64,000 nucleotides of DNA from Bubalus kerabau (lineage: Eukaryota > Chordata > Mammalia > Artiodactyla > Bovidae). Location: the NCBI RefSeq assembly GCF_029407905.1, contig NC_073643.1, positions 37,482,501 to 37,546,500 on the forward strand. The letters run 5' to 3'. Shown piece after piece: positions 34,411 through 45,399 of the stretch (within the stretch, counting starts at the first letter, position 1; each line of letters starts with the position of its first letter). The notes under the pieces were generated by a model. It did no database searches. It saw only the letters and a list, made by a program, of their open reading frames with translations, and was not told the origin of the DNA. The position numbers and the translations under genes are program-made.

Positions 34411-34638
34411 GAAAGTGAAAAGTGAAAATGTTAGTCTCTAAGTCGAGTCTGACCCTTTGCGACCCTGTGGACTGTAGTCTGTCACGCTGCTCTGTCCATG
34501 GTATTTTCCAGGCAAGAATACTGGAGTGGGTTGCCATTCCCTTTTCCAGTTAGATCTTCCCAACCCAGAGATTGAACCTGGGTCTCCTGCGCTGCAGGCG
34601 GATTCTTAACGGTCTGGGCCCCACCAGGGAGGCCACGT
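34411..34638 (-). mobile_element. Bov-tA SINE inserted in L2, with target-site duplication
   Basis: The antisense element runs from 'gaaagtgaaaagtgaaaatgttag' (tail side) through 'tccatggtattttccaggcaagaatactggagtggg' to the tRNA-like head 'ggcggattcttaacggtctgggccccaccaggg'. The flanks GGCTGTGTCA (34401-34410) and GGCTGGGTCA (34639-34648) differ at one base. Confidence 0.93.
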
Positions 34639-34912
34639 GGCTGGGTCATCTCTTGTTGTAAGATCTGGAGTTTCATTTTGGACTTACTGAGTTTGAGATG
34701 TTTATTAGACATGGAAGTGGGCTGTCAGGAACTCAATGGGTGAATTCATGGAGAACATGGCTGTACCATCATCCCACAGTTGTGGAAAGGTAGAAACAGT
34801 GCTGAAAAAGAGCATCTTCCACATACACCTGGGCGCCCAACTGTGAATCCTAATGAAAGCTAAACTGAAGCTGGCCTGAGTTTCAGAGTGTGTGCATTTT
34901 AGGATTTGAAAG

Positions 34913-35040
34913 TACTTCCAAATTACTCTACCAAAAGGATTGTATGATTTACATTTCCATCAGTGTGTACAAGAGTATTTATTTCGCTTCATCTTTGCTG
35001 AAACTTAACATATTTTTTTAAAGTTTTGCAACTTCGACAG
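34913..35040 (-). repeat. Old L1 ORF2 3' fragment
   Basis: An antisense L1 pattern is visible at 'aattactctaccaaaaggattgtatgatttacatttccatcagtgtg' and 'cttcatctttgctgaaac'. Confidence 0.55.
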
Positions 35041-35509
35041 GCCAAAGACTTTTTATGGGCTTTTACTTTGAGCTCACATGTCTTCTGATCTCAGAAGCTC
35101 TGTCCAGCTCTGGAACACATAGGGCTGTTCCCTGTTCTGTGAAGGTTTGCACAGTGGTAATGCAGGTCATACTTGGTAGCTTGAGGACTAATTGCTTGAG
35201 GACTTAGCTCTCTGGAAGAGGATGCAACCTAGTCAGCATTGTTCAAGCAGCTAATTAAAGACTAATGGGGAGACAGCTAAGTAGCAGTTTTAAAGTACCT
35301 CTCTTTTAAAAGGGGAAATGTTGAATTATATCCTCTTGAAAAAGAACAGTTCACTCTGACATTTGGACAACTTTTAATAGCGAGTGTTGAATTCAAATCA
35401 TTGACATCACCAAGATAGTTAGAACTTTGAGCGAATTGCAGTCTGTTTATTTAAAGTTACGCCAAGTCAAATGAGCACCAAGTTAGAAGTTTTGTGACTT
35501 CCTTTTACT
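35041..35509. other. Single-copy DNA
   Basis: Nothing is recognised in this stretch. Confidence 0.4.
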
Positions 35510-36610
35510 AATTAAATAAATAGTTTCTATGACACAGCTAAGTTCTAGATACTATGTTAGATCTAGAGGATGCAAAGATATATGAAACACAACCTTTATC
35601 CTCACAGAGGGTCCATTGGAGTTGGTGGGGGAAGACACATATACAACCAGACGTTCCAGTGTGCCATGGGCTATAAAAGAATTATGTAAAAGTTCTTGGG
35701 GAATAAAGACATTGGCCTGAATTTTGTCCAGAATTCAGGTCAGGGAATTTTCATGAAAGAAACATTGGTTATGGGTTTGAAGGACAGATGTAATGTATTA
35801 GAGACATGATGTATTAGAGGATGTATGTAGCCAGTTATACTAGAGGAGACATTGCAGAAAGAGGACCCAAGCATGTGCAAATCATGGCGTGAGAGGTTGG
35901 TATTTCTGGGAAGCATCAAGTCATTGGTTGCTGAATGTGCAGTCTTAAGAGCCATGAGGGACTGGTGAGGGGACAGACACAGAGGCCCTTGTATGTCCTG
36001 CCAAGGAGCCTGGAACTTCTCCTGAGGGCAGTGGGAGACTTAGAGTTTAGGGTGGGGAATAACATGGTCTTATTTGTATTTTTTGAAAGCTACTCTGGCA
36101 GACATCTAAGACAGGGTTCATCAAACTATGATCCTCAGGCCACTGCCTGTTTTTGTTAAAGATGTTTTAGTGGAACACAGTCCTGTGTTTATGTATTGTT
36201 TATGGCTGCTTTTGTGCTACAGTGGCATTGTTGAGTAGTTGAATCAGAGACTGTACGGCCTCCAAAGCCTGAGCTATTCACTATCTGGCCCTTTACAGAA
36301 AAAGTTTGTCAACCCTTAATTTATGGGATGAAATTAATGTGGGTGGTGAGGAGTAGAGTGGAAACAGAGAAGCTATGGCTAAAGTGAAAACTTAAGGCAA
36401 AGGAGGCCAGGGGGAGGCGAGACTCAGGAGGTATTCAGGGGAGAGAATTTAGTGAGTCATGGGATGGGAGGTGTAGAAAGAGGGAGGAGGCCAAGATTGT
36501 GTGCAGGGTCCTGGGAAGAGTGACCAGGCTGACCAGAAGGTCATAAGGGACATCTGAATGGAAATGTCCAGCTGAATGAGGAATAAATGAGCCTAAGTGT
36601 GATAGAAACG
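35510..36610 (-). repeat. Long L2 LINE copy, interrupted by a hAT element
   Basis: The antisense L2 3' half starts at a degraded terminus ('aaataaatagtttctatgacacagctaagttctagatac'). It continues with 'tcctcacagagggtccattgg', 'gccatgggctataaaag', 'gcaaatcatggcgtgagagg' and 'aggcccttgtatgtcctgccaaggagcctggaac', then after the hAT insertion 'gtggtgaggagtagagtggaaacagagaagc' and 'acatctgaatggaaatgtccagctg'. Confidence 0.72.
36113..36322. mobile_element. Ancient non-autonomous hAT-type DNA transposon
   Basis: About 210 bases have terminal inverted repeats: left AGGGTTCATCAAACT and, read in reverse complement, right AAGGGTTGACAAACT (12 of 15 positions match). The interior ('ctgcctgtttttgttaaagatgttttagtggaacacag', 'gctgcttttgtgctacagtggc', 'tatctggccctttacag') is the pattern of a common old mammalian hAT MITE. 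I am not certain of its exact Repbase name. No transposase is encoded. Confidence 0.75.
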
Positions 36611-36779
36611 GGTGTTCAAAATGGTGAGTTTGAACCTGTGTTCAAAGTATCTTGTTATCATGTAAAAGTCCAGAACCATCTAATCCCACTGCCCCATCAA
36701 ACATCATATTCTGGAAATGAGTCCTTTCTTTGACATTTTTGATCTTTCTTGACCAGTCAATGCTTGTCATTTGTGTGCC

Positions 36780-37010
36780 CTTCAGGAGGCCTTCTTTGCA
36801 GACTACAGGATGTCCGTGCTGACTCTCCCTTCTCTGATCCTTTTATGTGGATTCAGTGGAAACACTTTACTGCCTATGTGGTTCTTATATCAAATAATTG
36901 TTTCTTGTTTCCCTATCTAGATCGTAAGTTCAAGGATACACTCTGTGTCTCATGCATGTTTGTGTGTGTGCTAGGTCTACCGTGAAGTCTCAAATTAGGT
37001 GTATAAATGT
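36780..37010 (+). repeat. Possible sense L2 fragment
   Basis: A 'ttcaggaggccttctttgcagactacagg' block followed by 'tctagatcgtaagttcaaggatacactc' weakly matches the sense L2 3' region, in opposite orientation to the neighbouring L2 pieces. Confidence 0.4.
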
Positions 37011-37079
37011 TTGTTTCTAATTTACAGAACCCAATAGTCAAATGATGGGACAAAAGCATTCTTATCTTACCTCTAATAT

Positions 37080-37145
37080 CATTCACTCAGTTGTTCAACA
37101 ATTTATTGAGCACATTGTACATATATGCCACTCTGCTAGGTATCA
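37080..37145 (-). repeat. L2 LINE 3' end, left half of a split copy
   Basis: The antisense L2 terminus 'cattcactcagttgttcaacaatttattgagc' is cut by the BovB insertion at 37146. The L2 continues at 40207-40290 ('gatacaatgattgccctcatgaaacttaaattttaatagaag'). Confidence 0.75.
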
Positions 37146-37522
37146 GTTCAGTTCAGTCACTCATTCGTGTCCGACTCTTTGCGACCCCCATGGACTGCAG
37201 CACGCCAGGCCACCCTCTACATCACCAACTCCGGGAGTTTACTCAAACTCATGTCCATTGAGTTGGTGATGCCATCAAACCATCTCATCCTCTGTCATCC
37301 GCTTCTTCTCCCACCTTCAGTGTTTTCCAGCATCAGGGTCTTTTCAAATGAGTTAGTTCTTCGCATCAGGTGGCCTAAGTATTGGGGTTGCAGCTTCAGC
37401 ATCAGTCTTTCCAATTAATATTCAGGACTGATTTCCTTTAGGATGGACTGGTTGTATCTCCTTGCAGTCCAAGGGACTCTCAGGAATCTTCTCCAACACC
37501 ACAGTTCAAAAGCATCAGTTCT

Positions 37523-38521
37523 TTACCACTCAGTTTTCTTTATAGTCCAACTCTCACATCCATACATGACTACTGGAAAAACCATAGCTTTGAGTAGATG
37601 GACCTTTGTTTGCAAAGTAATGTCTCTGCTTTTTAATATGCTGTCTAGGTTGGTCATAACTTTTTTTCCAAGGAGGAAGAGTCTTTTAATTTCATGGCCA
37701 CAATCACCATCTGCAGTGATTTTGGAGCCCCCAAAAATAAAGTCTGTCACTGCTTCCACTGTTTCCCCATCTGTTTGCCATGAAGTGGTGGGACCAGATG
37801 CCATGATCTTAGCTTTCTGAATGTTGAGTGTTAAGCCAACTTTTTCACTTTCCTGTTTCACTTTCATCAAGAGGCTCTTTAGTTCTGCTTCGCTTTCTGC
37901 CATAAGTGTGGTGTCATCTGCATATTTGAGGTTATTGATATTTCTCCCAGCAATCTTGATTCCAGCTTATGCTTCATCCAGTACTCCATTTCCTATAATG
38001 TACTCTGCATATAAGTTAAATAAGCAGGGTGACAATATACAGCCTTGATACACTTCTTTCCCATTTTGGAAACAGTCTGTGGTTCCATGTCCAGTTCTAA
38101 CTGTTGCTTCATGACCTGCATACAGATTTCTCAGGAAGCAGGTCAGGTGGTCTGCTATTCCCGTCTCTTTCAGAATTTTCCACAGTTTATTGTGATCCAC
38201 ACAGTCAAAGGCTTTGGCGTAGTCAGTAAAGCAGAAGTAGACACTTTTCTGGAACTCTCTTGCTTTTTCTATGATCCAATGGATGTTGAAAATTTGATCT
38301 CTGGTTCCTCTGCCTTTTCTAAATCCAGCTTGAACATCTGGAATTTCACGGTTCATGTACTGTTGAAGCCTGGCTTGGAGAATTTTGACCATTACTTTGC
38401 TAGCGTGTGAGATGAGTGTGCAAATGTGCGGTAGTATGAGCATTCTTTGGCATTGCCTTTCTTTGGGATTGGAATAAAAACTGACCTTTTCTAGTCCTGT
38501 GGCCACTGCTGAGGTTTTCAA
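37523..38521 (-). pseudogene. BovB reverse transcriptase, broken
   Basis: Two main frames remain. Frame 37967-38521 covers ISHASKVMVKILQARLQQYMN, RKGRGTRDQIFNIHWIIEKA, YFCFTDYAKAFDCVDHNKLW (palm Asp motif) and GCILSPCLFNLYAEY. Frame 37523-37903 covers the stretch from MAESEAELKSLL through FIFGGSKITADGDC to VMYGCESWTIKK. The YADD motif lies in the gap between them, where in-frame decay is visible ('catatttgaggttatt' side). In the intact family this domain performs target-primed reverse transcription. Here it is non-functional. Confidence 0.88.
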
Positions 38522-39011
38522 ATTTGCTGGTATACTGAGTGCAGCACTTTCACAGCATCATCTTTTAGGATTTGAAATAGCTCAGCTGAAATTCCATCCC
38601 CTCCATTAGCTTTGTTCATAGTGATGCTTTCTAAGGCCCACTCAACTTCACATTCCAGGATGTCTGGCTCTAGGTGAGTGATCACACCATTGTGATTATC
38701 TGGGTCATGAAGATCTTTTTTGTACAGTTCTTCTGTGTATTCTTGCCACCTTTTCTTAATATCTTCTGCTTCTGTTAGGTCCATACCATTTCTGTCCTTT
38801 ATTGTGCCCATCTTTGCATGAAATATTCCCTTGGTATCTCTAATTTCTTGAAGAGAACTCTAGTCTTTCCCATTCTACTGTTTTTCTCTATTTCTTTGCA
38901 TTGATCACTGAAGAAGGCTTTCTTTTCTCTCCTTGGTAATCTTTGGAACTTGGCATTGAAATGGGTGTATCTTTCCTTTTCTCCTTTGCCTTTTGCTTCT
39001 TTTCTTTTCAT
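38518..39011 (-). pseudogene. BovB linker between endonuclease and reverse transcriptase, broken
   Basis: Frames 38799-39011 and 38518-38811 encode KRKEAKGKGEKERYTHFNAK, FQRLPRREKKAFFSDQCKEIE, GTIKDRNGMDLTEAEDIKKRW, QEYTEELYKKDLHDPDNHNG and LEPDILECEVEWALESITMNK. They are in different frames and overlap by a few bases, so a frameshift lies near 38800-38811. Confidence 0.85.
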
Positions 39012-39561
39012 AGCTATTTGTTAGGCCTCCTTAGACAACCATTTTGCTTTTTTGCCTTTATTTTTCATGGGGATGGTCTTGATCACTGCCTCCTGTACAA
39101 TGTCAGGAACCTCCAACCATAGTTCTTCAGGTACTCTATCAGATCTAATCCCTTGAATCTATTTCTCACTTCCACTGGATAATCATAAGGTATTTGATTT
39201 ACGTCATGCCTGAATGGTCTAGTGGTTTTCCCTACTTTTGTCAATTTAAGTCTGAATTTGGCAATAAGGAGTTCATGATCTGAGCCACAGTCTGCTCCCA
39301 GTCTTGTTTTTACTAATTGTATAGAGCTTTTCCATCTTTGACTTCAAAGAATATAATCAATCTGATTTTTGTGTTAACCATATGGTGGTGTCCATGTGTA
39401 GAGTCTTCTCTTGTGTTGTTGGAAGAGGGTGTTTGCTATGACCAGTGCATTCTCTTGGCAAAACTCTATTAGCCTTTGCCCTGCTTCATTTTGTCCTCCA
39501 TGGCCAAATTTGCCTGTTACTCGAGGTATTTCTTGACTTCCTACTTTTGCATTCCAGTCCC

Positions 39562-40053
39562 CTATAATGAAAAGGACATCTTTTTGGGTGTTAGTTCTAG
39601 AAGGTCTTGTGGGTCTTCATAGAACCATTCAACTTCAGCTTCTTGAGCATTACTGGTTGGGGCATAGACCTGGATTACTGTGATATTGAATGGTTTGCCT
39701 TGAAAACGACCATAGATCCTTCTGTCGTTTTTAAGATTGCATCCAAGTACTGCATTTTGTGTTCTTTTGTTGACTATGATGGCTACTCCATTTCTTCTAA
39801 GGGATTCTTGCCCACAATAGTTGATATAATGGTCTTCTGAGTTAAATTCACCCATTCCAGTTCATTTTAGTTCGGTGATTCCTAGAATGTTGACGTTCAC
39901 TTTTGCCATCTCCTGTTGGACCACTTCCAATTTGCCTTGATTCATGGACCCAACATTCCAGGTTCCTATGCAGTATTGCTCTTTATAGCATCTGACTTTA
40001 CTTCCATCACAAGTCACATCCACAGCTGGGTGTTGTTTTTGCTTTGGTTCCAT
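39562..40053 (-). pseudogene. BovB AP-endonuclease N-terminal part, broken
   Basis: Frame 39862-40053 (CIGTWNVGSMNQGKLEVVQQ, NILGITELK) is followed by a stop. Frame 39562-39855 (MGEFNSEDHYINYCGQESLRR, VAIIVNKR, FNITVIQVYAPTSNAQEAE) continues the APE fold up to the QVYAPT block. The catalytic GDWNAKVG block lies downstream, near 39510-39560, in a further broken frame. Confidence 0.85.
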
Positions 40054-40290
40054 CTCTTCATTCTTTCTGGAGTTATTTTTCCACTGATCTCCAGTAGCAT
40101 ATTGGGCACCTACCTACTGACCTGGGGAGTTCATCTTTCAGTGTCTTATCATTTTATCTTTCCGTACTGTTCATGGGATTCTCAAGGCAAGAATACTGAA
40201 GTGGTTTGCTAGGTATCAAGGATACAATGATTGCCCTCATGAAACTTAAATTTTAATAGAAGACAGAAAAGATGTTACCCTGTATGCTTT

Positions 40291-41665
40291 TCTTAAAAGT
40301 TTAGAATATAATATTGCAAGACAACACTGAGATTGTATTCTTGCTCAGTTGTCTTATTTTACATATGTTTAAATTGTGCATATATAGAACTTGAACTGCC
40401 CATTTCAGAAGTAGAGTGATGAGGCTTTCATTCATGTTGTTCAGATCGAACAGTGTGATTTGATTTCCATTCAAGAACATTGCAATTCATTGTTTCAATG
40501 CACTTTTGAATACAGGGAGTTGCTTGTTATATTTACTCTGGTGAGTGTCCATTCTGAAGTGTCGGGGTTTTATTTTTGTTTTTTTTTCTACTTTCAGACT
40601 TATGTTTTCCTGCAAAATCTCTGCCATACTGGGGTCAAATGTAGGGAGGAATCCTTCACCCTGGTTCCCATTTTATTCTCATGTAACATGCCAATATCTG
40701 TATTCTTGGAAACTGACATGGAAAATGAAGGAACACGGAGTCTCTGGCGGCTTCCCGTTTTCATCATTATAGGAGTTGAAAGCATCAATTTTCATTTCAT
40801 GCTTTGAATTGCTTGTAATATAGGTTTTTAACAAGTCTTTGGTAGGCAGATGAGCCAGAGCTCGGGGGCTGTTCATGAAAGGATCCTCTAAGGAAAGCAA
40901 GAGAATAAGCTCTCGAGCCCCAGGGAGGGAACCATATGTGTGCTGGGGAATTGAGCCACGAGTGTTACTCTCCCAAAACTGCCAAGCGGAGCTGCTCTGG
41001 CTTGCCAGAGACTTCATTTAAACTTACTGATTGAGAGCTTCTGTTAGGTCTCTTTGTGTTTGATGAGTCTTGCAAAAAAGTGGGATGGAGAGTGTAGCTA
41101 ATATTCTAGTGATAGTAAGAAAAACATCAGGGGAAGGAGAGACTTGGGGCCCAAAGATAACTTATTGGGGAATGGCACAAGATGTCAAAAGGAGATAACC
41201 GTGACTTTGACAGTAGAGCACTTACCCAGCAGTAGCTGAGGATGGAAGCTCCTGGGACAGTTGACCAGGTTATTCTTATGGTGCATCTTCCCTAATGGGA
41301 AACCAGCAAGCCTTTGGAAAATTACAGCTTTGTGACAGTTTCTCTCTTGTAAAGACATACATTAGCTACAGCAGATTTTATGACATTACAGACTGAGGAG
41401 AAACCTGTCTCCCCTGTCCCAGGAGCTCCCCTGTACCACATTTTTGTATTTTCCAGCATTCAGAGTGAAGGTACTGGAGGGAACTGTTCTACTTGCCAAC
41501 CAGAGGGAAGGTGTTAAGGAAAAAAAGTCTGTTACTTGCCAGTAGGAAAGAATGTGTGGTCCAGCATTTTGTCTTTAAGAAAATTACTTGTAATTTGAGA
41601 TGGCTATAACCAAGATGAGTTACCAGCATCGTAATGCATCTATGAGAGGTGTTTAATTTGTCATG
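40291..41665. other. Single-copy DNA, nothing recognised
   Basis: No gene or named repeat is found. A 112-codon - strand frame (40679-41017) overlaps a 115-codon + frame (40460-40807), and neither has recognisable domains. A 45-base segment at 40890-40934 recurs, diverged, at 42167-42208. Confidence 0.4.
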
Positions 41666-41669
41666 TTAA

Positions 41670-42730
41670 AAAAGTACAATTTTTTGAAGTGAGCTTTATT
41701 CACCTTTCAGAGTGTACTTGCAATAAAGTTTGCTCTTCCTGCTAAACTATTCTCTGAGTTTTGGTAAATGCATACAATCTTGTGACCATCATTTCATTCA
41801 AGATACAGAACAGTCTCACCCCCTCCGTCTGCAAAATTCTTTCCTCTTACTCTTTTGTTCTTAGTCTCTTCCCCATCACTTGGCAACCACAGCTGTTTTC
41901 TGTTCTTAATAATTTTGCCTTTTTCGGAATGTTGTATAAATGAAATCATATAGTATGAAGCTTTTGGATTTAGCTTCTTTCACTTACTAAGAGGATTTCA
42001 GGTTCATTCATTTTGTTGCTTCTATCACATTTATTCGTTTTTCTCGCTGCATCATATTCCACTTTATGGACATACCAGAGTGTGTTTATTCTTTTGCTAG
42101 TTAAAGGACAGTTGAGTTGTTGCTGGTTTTAGGGGATTATGAATAAAGTCAATAAACGAGCTTCCAAAGGAAGCAAGAGAATAGACTCAAGCCCTAGGGA
42201 AAGAATCAAAGATATAGTAGAGAGGTTTTGTGTAAATACAGGTTCTCAGTTTGCTTGCGTAGATCCCAAGGAGTGAGATCACTGGTTATGGTGAATATGT
42301 ACAACTTAATAAGAAACTGCCAGTCTTTTGCAAAAAGCTGAACCATTTTGCATTCTTCCTTAGCAATGTTTAAAAGTTCCAGTTGCTCTGCGTCTTCACA
42401 GGCAGTTGGTGTTGTCAATTAAAAATAAGTTTCCCTCACCTCCAGACTTCTTAATACATAATATGGGGGTATTTCCTTGTGATTTTAACTTGCATTTTCC
42501 AAATGATTAAAATGTTGAACATGTTTTCATGTGTGTATTTGCCATCAATGTTTTTGGTGAAGTGTCTTTTATCCATTTTTTAAAGTGGAATTTTTTTCAG
42601 TTACACAGTTTAAGAGAAAAACTATCACTCTATCTATGTACAAACTATCACTCAATCCTGCTCATGTTTGGCTTGCCTGATTTTTTTCAATACAAAGTAA
42701 CACTTTCAAACATTATTTATAAACATTTTA
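41670..42730 (-). repeat. Old L1 3' part with a short foreign insert
   Basis: The antisense L1 3' UTR/ORF2 end is readable: 'gagttttggtaaatgcatac', 'cacttggcaaccacagctg', 'aatgaaatcatatagtatgaagc', 'ccactttatggacatacc', 'ccaaggagtgagatcactggttatgg' and 'aaaaagctgaaccattttgc'. Between about 42150 and 42222 the L1 pattern is interrupted by about 70 bases that resemble 40870-40934. Confidence 0.7.
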
Positions 42731-42734
42731 TCTT

Positions 42735-42955
42735 TTAAAACTTAGAGTTGACTTACAATATTGTATTAGTTTCAAGTGTACAGCAAAGTGGTTAAAGTAT
42801 ATATGTGCATATATATGGAAAAGGATCTATATGTAAGGATATATCCATACACATGTATTCTTTAGAATATATTTAGATTCTTTTCCAATATAGGTTATTA
42901 CAAGGTATTGAATAAAGTTTCCTGTGCTATACAGTATAAACACTTTATTTTCAAA
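42735..42955 (-). repeat. Artiodactyl-type L1 3' UTR fragment
   Basis: The antisense motif set 'gttgacttacaatattgtattagtttcaagtgtacagcaaagtgg', 'attcttttccaatataggttattacaaggtattgaataaagtttcctgtgctatacagta' is typical of L1 3' ends in cattle and pig genomes. Confidence 0.7.
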
Positions 42956-42969
42956 CATTAAGCTTATGA

Positions 42970-43165
42970 CAGGAATCAGACAAATCTGGACATCTTGGCT
43001 CTGTCATTGACTATCTGATTGACCTTGGCAAGTCATTTGACCTCTTCAGCCTTCAGTTACATCATCTGTAAAATGGTCTCAATGCCTACTTACTGATGGT
43101 TGTTAGGATTGAGTGCCTTGCATAGAACGTGACACATAGTAGGTATTCACCAAATACCAGTTCTT
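42970..43165 (+). repeat. MIR SINE
   Basis: A sense MIR is clear: 'tggctctgtcattgactatctgattgaccttggcaagtcatttgacctcttcagccttcag', 'atctgtaaaatggtctcaatgcc' and 'gacacatagtaggtattcacc'. Confidence 0.85.
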
Positions 43166-43169
43166 GTAA

Positions 43170-45140
43170 ATATCAGCGTCGCTGACTCAGGTGAACTTAG
43201 GTAGGCAGGTCTTTGTCAACCATTGCTGTGTCAGTGTCTAGCATGGTGCCCAGTGCATGAAAAGACGTGGAGTGATTGAATGAAGAGACGAGTCAAGGAA
43301 AGCATGCCTACTATTTATGCTTAACTCACTGAGAATATCACACATACGGTTTTGTAAGACAGTGTCCTGAATCTAGGAGTATTTGTTGAGTTGTAGCCCT
43401 GTTACATTTTACATTTATTTTAGTGTGTAGTTATTGATATCTTTTTACCCACACACTTCAGATTTATTTTTAGGGAGGCTGAGGGTGGAAGCATTTGGGA
43501 TGCTGCATGATTTTCTTTTTCTTCTCTCTGCTTTTATATGCTTTCTCAAGGGCCAAAGAACCATGACCCATGACTCATTCTTAGGTGTCTCTCCCACTTG
43601 AATGGGATGCTAGCAAATAATTGCAGATAGATCAATGGCTTCCCAGCTTTGCTGAACACTGCTTATCACTCAACTCTGCTAGAGGTTGCTGCCAGTTTCA
43701 TTTTGGCTGTTTTCTGGCTAGTGGGTGTGTGTAGGCTGGTCTTTGCCTTTTCCAAGAAAGAAGGCCGGTAGATAGAGCATCTGAGTTCCTGTGTCCTGAC
43801 CCCATTTTGAAGAAATCGCTGATTTGGGCAGGGTGATTTCAGAGCTTCACCAACTCCAGAATTGGTCTGGAAAACCGTTTTTTCAGCTGGTCGCTGCTGA
43901 GTCAGCCGTTAGAAGTGGGCCTGAATGTCTCATTCTGTAGGCAGAACAATACTGGAAACTAGCCTTCCACCCTCAAAGGAGGCAGTTAACATTCAACCAG
44001 TATGTTCTCTTTTGCAGAAGTAACTTTTTTTTAGATTGTGGTAGATGGAAATAAGGGTGGGGAATGTCTGAGTCTGGATGCTTGGTGATGTGTTAATTAT
44101 TTTAGGTCCATCGTGCTACAGACTTCACACCACTGTCGCTGTGGAAAGTTCTGCAAATTGAACTGCCTCTCATATTCTGGTAATCCATTTCACCTTTGAG
44201 AGGCTAGTAGAAGCTCTAATCTCATCTTTGAGGAGAAAATGACAGAGCTGTTCTTGGTATAGATTTTCAAAGCAACTTTCTCACCTGGTAAATTCCCTCC
44301 TAACCTGAATGTGTTTAAAGTTCTTCTTCATTAAAAAGGTGGTTAGAACATTCCTTTGAGTTCTCAGAGTCCTGTCCTATTCTTCTTAAGCCTCATCTTG
44401 GTTTTATGTATTGGATCACTAAGAGCTGACTTACAGGCATGCAATTAAAATGAGAATGTAAATGCCCTTGAACTTTGCCCTGTTCTAGCTTCTTTTCTGT
44501 TGCTGTGCATTTGTTTGTGGTTGGTGATGTTGGCATGCTATTTGAAGAAACCTTGCAGTCAGCACAGACTTGCCCTTGCTATCCATAAGAAACTCCACTA
44601 TAAGAAACTTAAGGAACCTGATGAAATTAACTGAAATGGGTTGTAGTTAGAGGTCAGAGAAACACACATACTATTTTCAAATGAGAGACAGGTTATCTCT
44701 TACTCACCTGTTCTTTCATGCTCTGATATTGCTTCATTTAACTGCCTTGCAAGGAACATGTTTTTGAACCTGAGAATAATGAAAGTGATGTCATTATAGG
44801 TTAGGAGACATTTTAAAATCAGTTGTAAAATCTTGAAATGGTGCTAATCTGAGAGTAACACTAACATCCTGAAAGAGAAGGAACTTAACATACAGACTTG
44901 GCTGCCCACTCTGGTAGCCTCTAGCCATTCGTGACTTGGAGTGTTTCTTATGTGACCAGGTTGCACTGAAGTAAGCTGTCCATGCAAAATATATACTAGA
45001 TTTTGAAGAATTGGTATGAAAAAGAAGGTAAAATATCTCATTAACAAGTCTTTGTTGACTTCATGTTATAATTACAGTATTTTGGATATATCAGGTTAGG
45101 ATAAAAGTTTAAACAGTATTAAATTAATTTCACTTGTTTA
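43170..45140. other. Single-copy DNA, nothing recognised
   Basis: About 2 kb is without recognisable transposons or coding exons. It contains the palindromic TGCTGAGTCAGC at 43895-43906. Low repeat content makes it a candidate for regulatory DNA, but nothing decisive is visible. Confidence 0.4.
43895..43906. promoter_or_regulatory. Candidate Maf recognition element (T-MARE)
   Basis: TGCTGAGTCAGC matches 12 of 13 positions of the T-MARE consensus (TGCTGAGTCAGCA), which small Maf, NRF2 and AP-1 factors bind. It is a single site with no other proof of function, and a chance match in 64 kb is possible though not likely. Confidence 0.35.
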
Positions 45141-45144
45141 TTTT

Positions 45145-45350
45145 TACTTTTTTAAAAATAATTTTAAATTGAAGTATAATTATAATGCTGTGTTAGTTCA
45201 GGTATACAGCAAAGTGATTCAGCTTTATATGCACATACACACATACATACATTTTATATACATGTATATATTTCAGGTTCTTTTCCATTATTGGTTATTA
45301 TAAGAACGTAGTTTCTCGTGCTATACAATGGATCCTTAATGTCTGTTTTA
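45145..45350 (-). repeat. Artiodactyl-type L1 3' UTR fragment
   Basis: The antisense motif 'aattgaagtataattataatgctgtgttagttcaggtatacagcaaagtgattcag', then 'ttcttttccattattggttattataagaacg' and 'gtgctatacaatggatcc' resembles 42735-42955. It is followed by a CA microsatellite. Confidence 0.7.
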
Positions 45351-45371
45351 TATGTGTATATGTATATACAT

Positions 45372-45396
45372 ACACACACACACACACACACACACA
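45372..45396. repeat. (CA)n microsatellite
   Basis: About 12 uninterrupted CA units sit at the end of the L1 3' UTR fragment, preceded by imperfect TATGTATA repeats. Confidence 0.95.
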
Positions 45397-45399
45397 TAG

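Larger units (their letters stand above)
33510..34760 (-). repeat. Long L2 LINE copy, interrupted by a SINE
   Basis: The antisense L2 3' half is readable from 'cattcagcaaatatttattaaacaacc' at its 3' terminus through 'cagggtagacctctctggg', 'tgcaaaggccctgagacagaag', 'agagtggctggaataaagag' and 'tcattgaagggtcttaattggg'. It resumes after the Bov-tA insertion with 'tttggacttactgagtttgagatgtttattagacatgg'. The coding region is decayed beyond translation. Confidence 0.75.
37146..40206 (-). mobile_element. Full-length BovB LINE with perfect target-site duplication
   Basis: This 3.06-kb antisense copy runs from the CAGTTCAGTCACTCA 3' tail to the 5' end 'gttctcaaggcaagaata' type terminus (here 'gggattctcaaggcaagaatactgaagtgg'). 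It is flanked by TGCTAGGTATCA at 37134-37145 and 40207-40218, identical at 12 of 12. Its length equals that of the other complete copy (57363-60428), which indicates a full-length insertion. It landed in an L2 remnant. Multiple frameshifts and stops break the polyprotein. Confidence 0.97.

Noticed and set aside
36113..36322. Assignment of the hAT-type MITE to a precise named family
   Set aside because: The interior is familiar, but I could not decide between named hAT MITE families from memory, so only the superfamily is given.
37523..38048. Spaced near-identical BovB blocks as a CRISPR-like or tandem array
   Set aside because: The repeats are dispersed LINE copies with no regular spacing and no short repeat-spacer unit. 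The host is a mammal.
40679..41017. 112-codon - strand open frame
   Set aside because: It overlaps an equally long frame on the other strand and shows no domain. No exon signals stood out.
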